The notes under the pieces are model-generated. The model saw nothing but the letters and a program-made list of their open reading frames with translations, was not told where the DNA came from and ran no database searches. DNA of 64,000 nt from Haemophilus parahaemolyticus (lineage in GTDB: Bacteria; Pseudomonadota; Gammaproteobacteria; Enterobacterales; Pasteurellaceae), in NCBI RefSeq assembly GCF_002015035.1, contig NZ_MUXY01000001.1:737939-801938 (forward strand), read 5' to 3'. Made by a program: the position numbers and the translations under genes. Positions 9,655 to 18,808 of the stretch are shown here, in pieces. Numbering within the stretch: the first letter of the stretch is position 1; the number at the start of each line of letters is the position of its first letter.

Positions 9655-10368
9655 CTATTTTTCTTCCGCCAACATTTTCGCAAGCTGTTTTGGTTCCACA
9701 TAACCACCAATTACACTACCTGTTTCGGTAACCATATAAGGCGTGCCTGTAACACCAAATTGAATTCCTAAATCGTAATGTTTTTTCACAATATTCGGTG
9801 CTTTTAATGTTTTTGGTAATTCGCCATTTTCTGCGTCATTTAATGCTTTCACTTTATCCGTTGCCGTCCAGATTGCTTCCATTTGTCTTGCAGTTTGTGT
9901 GTTCATTCCACCGCGTGGGAAAGCTAAAAAGCGAAGGGTAATACCTTCATCGTTATACTCTTTAATTCGTTGATGCACTAAATGGCAGTAATGGCAGGTA
10001 ATATCCATAAAAATATTTACCACATACTTCTCATTTTTAGCGGGGTAAGTGATCATCTCATTTTGTAACGCATTTAACTCAGCCATTTTGGATTGATGCG
10101 TAATATCAGTTACCTTACCATTTTTAAGTTCTAATACTTGGATCTGACCATTTAAGACATAATGTCCATCGTTGCTGATGTAAACCACACCTTCATTTGA
10201 ACTTGCCGTTTTAAAATTAGGGATTGCCGAATCACTAATGCGAACATTCGTTGCTCCCATTTTTTCAAGAGTTGCTTTTAAATTCGCATCATCTGCCATT
10301 ACATTTGCAGAGATTAATCCTGCTGAGAATAGGGTAAAGCCTAATTTTGCCATCTGATTTTTTTTCAT
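9655..10368 (-). CDS. dsbC: Thiol:disulfide interchange protein DsbC (periplasmic isomerase)
   Basis: The 237-residue precursor has a signal peptide ending near NVMA|DDAN, an N-terminal dimerisation domain, and a thioredoxin-fold domain with the active site CHYC (in MDITCHYCHLV) and the cis-proline loop TGTPYMV. DsbC reshuffles wrong disulfides in periplasmic proteins. The active-site dipeptide is His-Tyr, where E. coli has Gly-Tyr. The protein has no other cysteines, so the second, structural disulfide of E. coli DsbC is absent. The operon with recJ is conserved in gammaproteobacteria. Confidence 0.93.
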   Translation of the reverse strand: MKKNQMAKLGFTLFSAGLISANVMADDANLKATLEKMGATNVRISDSAIPNFKTASSNEGVVYISNDGHYVLNGQIQVLELKNGKVTDITHQSKMAELNALQNEMITYPAKNEKYVVNIFMDITCHYCHLVHQRIKEYNDEGITLRFLAFPRGGMNTQTARQMEAIWTATDKVKALNDAENGELPKTLKAPNIVKKHYDLGIQFGVTGTPYMVTETGSVIGGYVEPKQLAKMLAEEK

Positions 10369-10386
10369 AATTTCCTACTTCATATT

Positions 10387-11844
10387 TTAAAGTTTAAGTT
10401 TCGCTTGAACGTTTTTCACACGTTCTAAGAAGTTTTTACGATCTTTACTTGCCATACCTGAGCCAGAGCCTGGTAATTTCACGGTCATTGGATTCACAGG
10501 TCTACCATTAATATGAAATTCATAATGCAAATGAGGTCCTGTTGAACCGCCCGAATTGCCCGATAGCGCAATCCGTTCCCCTTTTCGCACTGTTTGCCCT
10601 TTTTTCACTAATGGTTTACTCAGATGCATATAGACGGTTGTAATATGCCCGTGACGAATTTTAATATAACGCCCAGCCCCTTTAGCTTGGAATGCAACGT
10701 GCTCAACTACGCCATCGCTTGGTGCGATAATGGGTGTGCCCATTGGAATTCCAAAGTCTACCCCATTATGCGGACGAACGCGTTTGGTAATGGGGTGCAA
10801 GCGACGAGGATTAAACGGTGAAGAAACCCGAGCGGTAAACAACAACGGCTGACGTGCAAAACCTTTGGTTAGCGTTTCCCCGTGATTGCTATAATAACGT
10901 CCATCTGATGCTTGGATGGCATAATAGCGTTTATTGCTACTTTCAATCAAAATTCCTTCTACATTACCAATATCAGTCACTGTATCATTGATATATTCTC
11001 GGCGAACTAAAATCGCAAAACTATCGCCATTTTTGAGTTTGCTGGTTGCAATTTGTGATTGTAATCCGACCGCTAGTTGCTTGATTTGGCGATCTGATAA
11101 CCCGACATTTCGTAAACTAGTGGTAAAACTGCCTTGAATCTCCCCTTTTACCACATCTTGTCGCCAAACGCCTTTTTTCTCAATACGTTGGTAACTGAAC
11201 TTGCCATGTTCTTGGCGTTCGTAAATACGTTCTTCTTTTTCAGAAACCAACCAATTAAGGTATTCTAATTCACCAAAATTGTCTAACACCCAGTAGAATT
11301 GTTGTCCTACTTCAAGCTTGCCTAATTCAGGGTATTGGAAAATTAATGCTCTCGCATCATCATCGCCTAAACCTGACTGCTCAAGCACATCGCTTAATTT
11401 ATCATCCTTGGTAACTACATAGCTAAATTGATCTTGAATACGTAATGCTTCATCCGCAATATTGACAATATCGCTAATCAATTGCTCTGCTTCTTCTGGC
11501 AATTTTTCTTGTAATACTTTGGATTTACCCTCCTCACCTTCTTCCTCATCATCTTCAGAGGCTAATTCATCATCGTAAGAAGTAGCATTAGGATCTTCGG
11601 TTAAATCTTGTTTTTTCTCTGCTTGTTCAGTGTCTGAATTCGGATTTTCTACGTCATCGATTATATCGTTATCTAAATTATCTAAAATAATGACATTTTC
11701 TTGCGATGATTCATTCCGTGGTGTTTGTTTTTTTAATGAAAGGGCAATGCCAATACCAATAGAAAGTACCGCCATCAAAAACAGAAATATTCTAATTTTC
11801 TTTTTTTTCCGTCTTCGATCTCTTGCGAAAATAATACGTGACAA
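10387..11844 (-). CDS. mepM: Murein DD-endopeptidase, M23/LytM family (MepM-like)
   Basis: The 485-residue cell-wall hydrolase has an N-terminal membrane anchor (about residues 18-37) after a very basic stretch ([12 protein letters not shown]). An unusually acidic linker (about 70-105, many Asp/Glu) follows. Next is an OapA/LysM-like domain (about 145-215) and a C-terminal LytM peptidase with [14 protein letters not shown] and [17 protein letters not shown], which supply the zinc ligands HxxxD and HxH. MepM-type enzymes cut D-Ala-mDAP cross-links during wall growth. It is divergent from znuC, the arrangement also seen in other gammaproteobacteria, and leads the dsbC-recJ operon. Confidence 0.88.
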   Translation of the reverse strand: MSRIIFARDRRRKKKKIRIFLFLMAVLSIGIGIALSLKKQTPRNESSQENVIILDNLDNDIIDDVENPNSDTEQAEKKQDLTEDPNATSYDDELASEDDEEEGEEGKSKVLQEKLPEEAEQLISDIVNIADEALRIQDQFSYVVTKDDKLSDVLEQSGLGDDDARALIFQYPELGKLEVGQQFYWVLDNFGELEYLNWLVSEKEERIYERQEHGKFSYQRIEKKGVWRQDVVKGEIQGSFTTSLRNVGLSDRQIKQLAVGLQSQIATSKLKNGDSFAILVRREYINDTVTDIGNVEGILIESSNKRYYAIQASDGRYYSNHGETLTKGFARQPLLFTARVSSPFNPRRLHPITKRVRPHNGVDFGIPMGTPIIAPSDGVVEHVAFQAKGAGRYIKIRHGHITTVYMHLSKPLVKKGQTVRKGERIALSGNSGGSTGPHLHYEFHINGRPVNPMTVKLPGSGSGMASKDRKNFLERVKNVQAKLKL

Positions 11845-11888
11845 AATCTATCCTGTGCGTTTTTTTATGTAAATTTACTGAGAATCTT

Positions 11889-11923
11889 CGACAAGATTGT
11901 AAAAGAAAAATTCCATCTTGTCA
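11889..11923. repeat. Inverted repeat in the mepM-znuC divergent promoter region
   Basis: GACAAGAT at 11890-11897 and ATCTTGTC at 11915-11922 are perfect 8-bp inverted repeats separated by 17 bases, in the 141-base divergent region. It could be an operator or a hairpin in a leader. It does not look like the Zur box I would expect upstream of znuC. Confidence 0.35.
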
Positions 11924-11985
11924 TTTAGATAAAAATCCGTTAATTTGAACCACCGAATAAATCCCTAAATTTTTCATGAAAACGT

Positions 11986-12798
11986 ATGAAAATCCATCAA
12001 ATTACACCATTAACCCGCTCAGAAAAATCACCGAACCAAACCAAAGGTGAAGAGTTAGTTTCTCTTAAACAAATTGAAGTGGAATTTAATGGCAATAAGG
12101 CTTTGCAAAATATCAACTTAACCATTTACGCCAATAAAATAATGACCATTGTTGGACCAAACGGTGGGGGAAAATCGACATTATTAAAAGTATTACTCAA
12201 GCTACTGACACCAACAAAAGGTAAAGTGGAACATAAAAAAGGCTTAAAAATCGGTTATGTGCCTCAGAAATTGCACCTTGATCACTCTATGCCGATTACC
12301 GTGAAAAAATTTCTCTCACTTAAGCCTTATTGCAAGCCATCTGCGATTGATGAAGCGTTAAAGCTCTTTTCGATTGAGCATTTAGCAGAAAATAGTATGC
12401 AAAAGTTATCTGGAGGGGAATTACAGCGTGTCCTGATGGCTCGGGCAATTTTAGACAGACCCCAACTTTTAGTGCTTGATGAGCCGATGCAAGGGGTCGA
12501 TATTTCTGGGCAGACAGAACTTTATCAGCTATTAAATAATACTCGCAGTTGGCTGAACTGTGCGATTTTAATGGTTTCGCATGACTTGAATATTGTAATG
12601 GCAAATACAGACGAAGTGATTTGCGTGAACCGTCATATTTGCTGTGCAGGAACGCCTGAAGTGATTACCAACGATCCGCATTTCATTCACTTTTTTGGCG
12701 ATCAGTTTGCTCAGAATGTGGCATTTTACTCGCACCATCATAACCATCATCATAATTTACACGGTGATGTATGTAGTGGGGTTTGTCAGTGTAATTAA
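11986..12798 (+). CDS. znuC: Zinc ABC transporter ATP-binding protein ZnuC
   Basis: This 270-residue ABC ATPase drives zinc import with ZnuB and ZnuA. The Walker [10 protein letters not shown] lies around residue 58, the ABC signature KLSGGELQR around 140, Walker [11 protein letters not shown] around 160, and the switch His in MVSHDLN around 198. The last 20 or so residues are rich in His and Cys, a zinc-binding tail common in ZnuC of this family. The first 25 residues look like a leader, so a later start is possible, but no better ATG precedes the core fold. znuA and znuB are not adjacent. Confidence 0.9.
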   Translation: MKIHQITPLTRSEKSPNQTKGEELVSLKQIEVEFNGNKALQNINLTIYANKIMTIVGPNGGGKSTLLKVLLKLLTPTKGKVEHKKGLKIGYVPQKLHLDHSMPITVKKFLSLKPYCKPSAIDEALKLFSIEHLAENSMQKLSGGELQRVLMARAILDRPQLLVLDEPMQGVDISGQTELYQLLNNTRSWLNCAILMVSHDLNIVMANTDEVICVNRHICCAGTPEVITNDPHFIHFFGDQFAQNVAFYSHHHNHHHNLHGDVCSGVCQCN

Positions 12799-12964
12799 AT
12801 AAATTTCTTCGTATTTACTTCATTCAGTATGAGTATCTCAAGCGGTCAATTTTCTTCTTCGATTTGCTAAAAGTTTGTTAAAAATATGACATTGCTCACA
12901 GTTCTCACTCCAAAATTAGAGTATAATTGGGAAGTCCTATACAACCCATACAGGTTAGACTGCT

Positions 12965-15778
12965 ATGCAATATCAATACAAAAACTTTGATGATTGGCTT
13001 GCCTCCAGCCCTTTCGGTGGCTCAAACCAAACTTACGTAGAAGAAATTTACGAACAATATCTAGACGATCCGAACTCCATTGATGTGTCTTGGAAAGCCA
13101 TTTTTGATTCCTTCCCTTCAACCACAGTAGTTGAGCAACCTCATTCTCAAGTGCGTGATTATTTCCGCAAGCTTGCCCGTGAAAATATCCCAGAAGCAGT
13201 AACCGTTGTAGATCCAGAAGCAAGCACAAAACAAGTGCGTCTATTGCAATGGATTAACGCATACCGCTTCCGTGGTTACACACAAGCAAACCTTGACCCG
13301 CTCAACTATTACCGCTGGAAAACCTCAAGTGTGCCTGAATTGGATTACCATCACCACGGCTTTAGCGAGGCGGATTTAAACGAAACAATGACGGTCGGTA
13401 AATATGTGTTTGGTAAAGATACGATGAAGTTTTCCGATCTCGCGAAAGCATTAAAAGAAACCTACCTTGGCACCATTGGGCTTGAGTTTATGCACGTGCA
13501 AGATATGACACAACGCAACTGGCTCCAAGCGAAGATGGAAAGCGTGCTGAATAAACCACTTTTCTCAAAAGAAGAAAAAGTAAATTTACTTTCAGAATTG
13601 ACTGCCGCTGATGGTTTGGAGCGCTACATCGGGGCGAAATTCCCTGGTGCGAAACGTTTCTCACTTGAAGGTTCTGATGCGTTTATCCCAATGATGAAAG
13701 AGATTATCCGCCACGCCAGCCGTCAAGGTGTGAATGATGTGGTAATGGGAATGGCACACCGTGGACGCTTGAATATGTTGGTCAATGTACTCGGTAAAAA
13801 ACCTGGTGAACTCTTTGATGAATTTGCAGGCAAACACGCAGATGATAACCGTACGGGCGATGTAAAATATCATCAAGGTTTCTCTTCCGATTTTGCTGTG
13901 GATGATAAAAATGTTCACTTAACCCTTGCGTTCAACCCCTCTCACTTAGAAATCGTAAACCCTGTCGTTGTAGGTGCTGTACGTGCTCGTCAAGAACGAG
14001 CGGGCGATAAAACAGGCGACCACGTGTTAGCAGTTACCGTGCACGGTGACTCTGCGGTAACAGGTCAAGGCGTAATGCAAGAAACCTTAAATATGGCAAA
14101 CTCTCGTGGTTATACCGTAGGTGGCACAATCCGCATCGTGATCAATAACCAGATTGGCTTTACCACGTCGAACCCAAACGATACTCGCTCAACAGAGTTC
14201 TGTACTGATATTGCCAAAATGATCCAAGCACCAATCATCCACGTAAACGGTGATGATCCAGAAGCGGTCGCTTTTGCAGCACGAATGGCGGTGGAATATC
14301 GTACCCTCTTCAAACGTGATATTTTCATTGATTTAATCTCTTATCGCCGCCACGGTCATAACGAAGCAGATGAGCCATTAGCAACGCAGCCGATGATGTA
14401 TAGCATTATCAAAAAACATCCAACACCGCGTAAAGTGTATGAAGATCGCTTAGTAGCTGAAGGTGTGATCAATCAAGATGAAGCTATTGCGATGATGAAC
14501 AATTACCGTGATGCGTTAGACCAAGGCGAATGCGTTGTGCCAGAATGGCGTGAAATGGATATGGCAGCTGTCGATTGGTTACAATATCTCAACTACGACT
14601 GGACAGCCCCTTACGAAAACCAATTCCCGCAAGATCGTTTCTTAACTCTTGCAAAACGTGTGGCGGAATACCCTGAAAATGTCAAAGCCCATTCTCGCGT
14701 TGAAAAAATTTACAACGATCGTAAAGAGATGGCTGCTGGTAACAAACCATTCGATTGGGGAATGGCGGAAACCATGGCGTATGCGACTTTATTAGATGAA
14801 GGCACGCACGTGCGTATCTCTGGTGAAGATGCAGGTCGAGGCACCTTCTTCCACCGCCACGCAGTTGTTCACAACCAAAACGACGGTACAGGCTTTGTGC
14901 CTCTTACACACTTACACGCCAACCAAGGGCGTTTCCAAGTGTGGGACTCAGTACTTTCTGAAGAAGCCGTACTTGCTTTTGAATATGGTTTTGCGACCAC
15001 AGATCCAAAAACCTTAACCATTTGGGAAGCCCAATTTGGTGACTTCGCCAACGGTGCACAAATTGTAATCGACCAATTCATCAGTTCAGGCGAACAAAAA
15101 TGGGGCAGAATGTGTGGCTTAGTAATGTTACTTCCACACGGCTATGAAGGACAAGGTCCAGAGCACTCTTCCGCTCGCGTTGAGCGCTACTTACAACTTT
15201 GTGCTGAACAGAACATCCAGGTGTGTATCCCAAGTACGCCAGCACAGGTTTATCATATGCTTCGTCGTCAAGCGATCCGCAAAATGCGTCGCCCATTGGT
15301 TGCCATTACACCAAAATCATTGCTCCGTCATCCACTTGCGATTTCTTCATTAGAAGAACTTACGGAAGGCACATTCCAAAATGCAATTGGAGAAATTGAT
15401 GCCATTGAACCAAGCCAAGTAAAACGTGTGGTAATGTGTTCAGGCAAAGTGTTCTACGATTTAATTGAAGAACGTCGCAAAAAAGCACAAACTGATGTAG
15501 CAATTGTTCGTATTGAACAGCTTTACCCGTTCCCTTACGAAGAGGTAGCAAAAATTCTTGAACCTTATACTCACGTAACTGATTTCGTATGGTGTCAAGA
15601 AGAACCTCAAAACCAAGGTGCTTGGTATTGCAGTAAACATAATTTTGAATATGTCATTCCTGAAGGTGCAAAACTTTCTTATACAGGTAGACCAGCTTCT
15701 GCTGCACCAGCGGTGGGCTACGCCTCATTACATAACAAACAACAACGTGAATTGATTGAACAAGCCTTAACGCTTTAA
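12965..15778 (+). CDS. sucA: 2-oxoglutarate dehydrogenase E1 component
   Basis: The thiamine-diphosphate-dependent decarboxylase of the TCA-cycle 2-oxoglutarate dehydrogenase complex is 937 residues, the usual length. Recognisable parts are the N-terminal E2-interacting motif SPFGGSNQTYVEEIYEQYL, the ThDP region HGDSAVTGQGVMQETLN, the metal-binding region with NNQIGFTT, and the C-terminal transketolase block (GEDAGRGTFFHRHAV; LLPHGYEGQGPEHSSARVER). It is followed 30 bases later by sucB, so the two form an operon. E3 (lpd) is not in the window, and sucCD do not follow sucB, which abuts a terminator. Confidence 0.97.
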   Translation: MQYQYKNFDDWLASSPFGGSNQTYVEEIYEQYLDDPNSIDVSWKAIFDSFPSTTVVEQPHSQVRDYFRKLARENIPEAVTVVDPEASTKQVRLLQWINAYRFRGYTQANLDPLNYYRWKTSSVPELDYHHHGFSEADLNETMTVGKYVFGKDTMKFSDLAKALKETYLGTIGLEFMHVQDMTQRNWLQAKMESVLNKPLFSKEEKVNLLSELTAADGLERYIGAKFPGAKRFSLEGSDAFIPMMKEIIRHASRQGVNDVVMGMAHRGRLNMLVNVLGKKPGELFDEFAGKHADDNRTGDVKYHQGFSSDFAVDDKNVHLTLAFNPSHLEIVNPVVVGAVRARQERAGDKTGDHVLAVTVHGDSAVTGQGVMQETLNMANSRGYTVGGTIRIVINNQIGFTTSNPNDTRSTEFCTDIAKMIQAPIIHVNGDDPEAVAFAARMAVEYRTLFKRDIFIDLISYRRHGHNEADEPLATQPMMYSIIKKHPTPRKVYEDRLVAEGVINQDEAIAMMNNYRDALDQGECVVPEWREMDMAAVDWLQYLNYDWTAPYENQFPQDRFLTLAKRVAEYPENVKAHSRVEKIYNDRKEMAAGNKPFDWGMAETMAYATLLDEGTHVRISGEDAGRGTFFHRHAVVHNQNDGTGFVPLTHLHANQGRFQVWDSVLSEEAVLAFEYGFATTDPKTLTIWEAQFGDFANGAQIVIDQFISSGEQKWGRMCGLVMLLPHGYEGQGPEHSSARVERYLQLCAEQNIQVCIPSTPAQVYHMLRRQAIRKMRRPLVAITPKSLLRHPLAISSLEELTEGTFQNAIGEIDAIEPSQVKRVVMCSGKVFYDLIEERRKKAQTDVAIVRIEQLYPFPYEEVAKILEPYTHVTDFVWCQEEPQNQGAWYCSKHNFEYVIPEGAKLSYTGRPASAAPAVGYASLHNKQQRELIEQALTL

Positions 15779-15808
15779 TTTAGGCTTGAGATAAAAAAGG
15801 AACTAGAT

Positions 15809-17038
15809 ATGACAACTGAAATTCTTACTCCCATACTCCCTGAATCGGTTGCTGATGCAACTGTCGCAACTTGGCATAAACAAGCGGGAGACCGAGTAAC
15901 CCGTGATGACGTCTTAGTCGAAATCGAAACCGACAAAGTCGTTCTTGAAGTGCCTGCACCAGTAGATGGAGTACTTGTTGAAATCACTCAAGCAACAGGT
16001 GCAACTGTGGTATCTTCCCAATTGTTAGGAAAAATTGATACCGCACAAGCGGGCGATTTTATCCAAAATGTTGCAAATAATGATGTTGAGCCTACTCCAG
16101 CAGATCGCCAAAAATCAGCAATTGAAAACGACCATTCAGATGCGGGCTCTCAAGGTCCTGCTATCCGTCGTTTACTAGCAGAACACGGCATTGAAGCGAA
16201 CCAAGTGCAAGGCACAGGTGTAGGCGGTCGTTTAACTCGCGAAGATATCAACGCTTACCTTGCCAAACGTGAAGCTCAACAAGCCAAAGCGAATATTGCT
16301 ACCGAACAAAACACTGTGAGCACAGTGGCTTACTCTGCACGTAGCGAAAAACGTGTGCCAATGACCCGTTTACGCAAACGTATTGCAGAACGCTTACTTG
16401 AAGCCAAAAACAGTACAGCAATGCTCACTACTTTCAATGAAGTAGATATGCAACCAATTATTAATTTACGCAAACAATATGGCGACAAATTCGAAAAACA
16501 ACACGGCGTACGTTTAGGCTTTATGTCGTTCTACATCAAAGCAGTAGTGGAAGCATTAAAACGTTATCCAGAAATTAATGCTTCTATTGATGGTGATGAT
16601 GTGGTTTATCATAATTACTTCGACATCAGTATTGCAGTTTCCACCCCGCGGGGATTAGTTACCCCAGTGCTCCGCAATTGCGATAAACTCTCAATGGCAG
16701 ACATTGAAAAAACGATTAAAGAGTTAGCAGTAAAAGGGCGTGATGGAAAATTAACCGTAGAAGACTTAACTGGCGGTAACTTCACGATCACTAACGGTGG
16801 AGTGTTTGGCTCATTGATGTCAACTCCAATCATCAACCCACCACAAAGTGCAATTTTGGGTATGCATGCCATTAAAGACCGCCCTGTAGCCGTTGATGGT
16901 CAAGTGGTTATCCGCCCAATGATGTATTTGGCTCTCTCTTATGACCACCGTTTAATTGATGGCAAAGAGTCTGTAGGATTCTTAGTTACTGTGAAAGATT
17001 TATTAGAAGATCCAACACGTTTGTTGTTAGAAATCTAA
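15809..17038 (+). CDS. sucB: Dihydrolipoyllysine-residue succinyltransferase (2-oxoglutarate dehydrogenase E2)
   Basis: E2 transfers succinyl groups to CoA on a lipoyl arm and forms the core of the complex. The 409-residue protein has an N-terminal lipoyl domain (about residues 1-77, lipoylated Lys in [11 protein letters not shown]). A peripheral-subunit-binding domain (about 110-150, [13 protein letters not shown]) follows after a short linker. The catalytic domain has the active-site His in [11 protein letters not shown] near the C-terminus. The start is preceded by AAAGGAAC, a good ribosome site. It is coupled to sucA and ends at a hairpin terminator. Confidence 0.97.
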   Translation: MTTEILTPILPESVADATVATWHKQAGDRVTRDDVLVEIETDKVVLEVPAPVDGVLVEITQATGATVVSSQLLGKIDTAQAGDFIQNVANNDVEPTPADRQKSAIENDHSDAGSQGPAIRRLLAEHGIEANQVQGTGVGGRLTREDINAYLAKREAQQAKANIATEQNTVSTVAYSARSEKRVPMTRLRKRIAERLLEAKNSTAMLTTFNEVDMQPIINLRKQYGDKFEKQHGVRLGFMSFYIKAVVEALKRYPEINASIDGDDVVYHNYFDISIAVSTPRGLVTPVLRNCDKLSMADIEKTIKELAVKGRDGKLTVEDLTGGNFTITNGGVFGSLMSTPIINPPQSAILGMHAIKDRPVAVDGQVVIRPMMYLALSYDHRLIDGKESVGFLVTVKDLLEDPTRLLLEI

Positions 17039-17053
17039 TAGCTTAATTGAAAG

Positions 17054-17087
17054 AAAATAGGGCGAATAGGAGTTCGCCCTATTTTAT
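17054..17087. terminator. Bidirectional terminator between sucB and holA
   Basis: TAGGGCGAA and TTCGCCCTA pair around TAGGAG, with A-rich sequence before and T-rich sequence after. It serves sucB on the plus strand and the convergent holA on the minus strand. Confidence 0.8.
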
Positions 17088-17094
17088 ACTATAC

Positions 17095-18117
17095 CTATTT
17101 AAACCCAAAAGAAAACCTTTCTAGCTCCATCCATACATCATCACTAAATTCTTGCTTCACTGCTTTTTCAAGCTGGGCTAAGTCTTGAATCAGTCTATAT
17201 AATTTTGCGTAGGTAAAACGCTGGCAGGCTTGAATATAAAAAGCTCGGCGGTTTTGCCAGATTTTCAAGCGGTCAAATTCGGTGCGTAGATTACCTGTAA
17301 ATAATGGTTGATTAGGCAGCACAGGCGTGGGCGAACGTGTAATTTCTAACAGGATAAACAGCTCTTTTTGAATAATACGCAACAATACGACAGGCTGTAC
17401 TTCTTCATTTTGTAGATGTTGTAGAATGTGAACCGCACGGCTTGTTTTACCTTCAAGTAAAGCATCAATCCATTGGAATGGGGTAAATTGAGCAGAAAGT
17501 TCTACTACTTCTTTCACTCGGTTTAGCGTAATTTTTCCGTCGGTAAAACGCAGTTGGAGCTGTTGAAGAATCTGTTTAAAGGCAAGCAAATTGCCTTCAT
17601 AGCTATAGCAAAGAAGTTGTGCTGCTTCAGATTCAATCTGCAAATCCATTATTTTCGCACGGGTGGCTAACCAATTAGGTAGCTTTCCTATTTCTGGCGT
17701 TTGGCAATTCACTTGCACTAATTGCGACTCAATTTTGGTAAACCACGCCTGTTTTTCGACTGCTTTACTCAATTTAGGTAAGCTGAAAATCAGCAATAAA
17801 TCACTATGAGCAAGCTGGCTAAGGGTGTCTAGGTGTTTGGCAATTGCAGCGGTCAGATTTTCAGGTAAGTTGAGGATGATGATTTGACGATTAAAAAACA
17901 GCCCCATTGATTGTTCCATTTCAAAAATTTCATCCCATTTGGTGTCATTTCCCACAGTAATATCGGTCTTTTCATCAAAACCTTGTGTGCGAGCGGTGTG
18001 AATAATCAGATCTTTACTTTCGTTAAGCAGGAGTAAATCGCTACCTGTAAGCAGATAAAACGGAGAGAGGTTTTTAGAGAGTTGCTGAGAAAGTGCTTCT
18101 GGGAAAAGTTTTAGCAT
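17095..18117 (-). CDS. holA: DNA polymerase III subunit delta
   Basis: HolA is the clamp-loader subunit that opens the sliding clamp. The 340-residue protein shows the family's N-terminal block (FYLLTGSDLLLLNESKDLI), the AAA+-like fold without a functional P-loop, the SLPKLSKAVEKQAWF segment, and the C-terminal collar domain (FTPFQWIDALLEGK; AFYIQACQRFTYAKLYRLI). It lies downstream of lptE, the order conserved across gammaproteobacteria, but a palindromic repeat occupies most of the 85-base gap. Confidence 0.93.
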   Translation of the reverse strand: MLKLFPEALSQQLSKNLSPFYLLTGSDLLLLNESKDLIIHTARTQGFDEKTDITVGNDTKWDEIFEMEQSMGLFFNRQIIILNLPENLTAAIAKHLDTLSQLAHSDLLLIFSLPKLSKAVEKQAWFTKIESQLVQVNCQTPEIGKLPNWLATRAKIMDLQIESEAAQLLCYSYEGNLLAFKQILQQLQLRFTDGKITLNRVKEVVELSAQFTPFQWIDALLEGKTSRAVHILQHLQNEEVQPVVLLRIIQKELFILLEITRSPTPVLPNQPLFTGNLRTEFDRLKIWQNRRAFYIQACQRFTYAKLYRLIQDLAQLEKAVKQEFSDDVWMELERFSFGFK

Positions 18118-18143
18118 AAGCGTTAAATCTAGTCTATCTTTCT

Positions 18144-18200
18144 GTAGGGTGGGCTTTCAACCCACCAGATAATAAAATGGTGGGCAAAAGCCCACCCTAC
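18144..18200. repeat. Palindromic intergenic repeat between lptE and holA
   Basis: GTAGGGTGGGCTTT at the left and AAAGCCCACCCTAC at the right are inverted repeats, and each arm also contains an internal GTGGG/CCCAC pairing (GGTGGGCTTTCAACCCACC). The element fills the gap between lptE and holA with almost no extra sequence. It looks like a dispersed, mobile palindrome rather than a gene-specific terminator. Confidence 0.6.
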
Positions 18201-18202
18201 TT

Positions 18203-18709
18203 TTATTTTTGTTGATTAAGCTCTTTATGCAGCCCCGCCATTTTGATAATCAATTGGCGAGAAGCTTGTTGATACATATCTCGCATAATCATCTCTTGTT
18301 CAGCAGATTTTGCCAATGCCGCACGAGAGTCATCAAAGAAGGTGCGATGCACAGAAACTTCTAAAGGATAAGCACCTTTATTTGGCACTTCAATAATCAC
18401 TTGAACGGTTAAGCTTAATAATTTTTCAGCTTCACGTGCTTGTTTAAATACTGAAACCACTTTGCTACTACTTGAAGCATTTACTAAACGTAATTTAGCA
18501 ATATTCTCTTGCCCTTTTACCAAAGTAACATCATTTAATTGAAGCTGTTGGCGAAGTGTGCGTGAAATATCGCTATGCTCATCAGCACTTTCAAAGGCTA
18601 ATGTACGAAGTTCTTGAGGAAGAACCTCATTGTTTTTGAGATGCCAGCCACAAGCGGAAAGCGTTGCTACTGTTGCCACAAGCAGTAATGTTTTGATTGA
18701 TTTAATCAT
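18203..18709 (-). CDS. lptE: LPS-assembly lipoprotein LptE
   Basis: LptE plugs the LptD barrel that inserts lipopolysaccharide in the outer membrane. The 168-residue precursor has a lipoprotein signal peptide with lipobox LSAC (Cys20) followed by GWHLKN, the family's conserved GxxL start of the mature protein. The remainder fits the small alpha/beta fold of LptE. It lies between leuS and holA, the classical leuS-lptE-holA order. Confidence 0.92.
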   Translation of the reverse strand: MIKSIKTLLLVATVATLSACGWHLKNNEVLPQELRTLAFESADEHSDISRTLRQQLQLNDVTLVKGQENIAKLRLVNASSSSKVVSVFKQAREAEKLLSLTVQVIIEVPNKGAYPLEVSVHRTFFDDSRAALAKSAEQEMIMRDMYQQASRQLIIKMAGLHKELNQQK

Positions 18710-18744
18710 ATAAAGTTACCTTTTTTGTAGAGTATATGGATTAG

Positions 18745-18806
18745 TACAATCCACGCACGCAATCAAATCGCTACGTGCGTGAACCTTACGGTTCACACAC
18801 CCTACA
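18745..18806. repeat. Dispersed palindromic repeat, copy A (leuS-lptE gap)
   Basis: The segment contains CCACGCACG, TACGTGCGTGAA and GGTTCACACACCCTAC, giving two nested hairpins (CACGCACG/CGTGCGTG and GTGAACC/GGTTCAC). The same building blocks recur at 30813-30886, so this is a family of intergenic palindromes. It fills most of the gap between the leuS stop and the lptE start. Confidence 0.6.
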
Positions 18807-18808
18807 GA

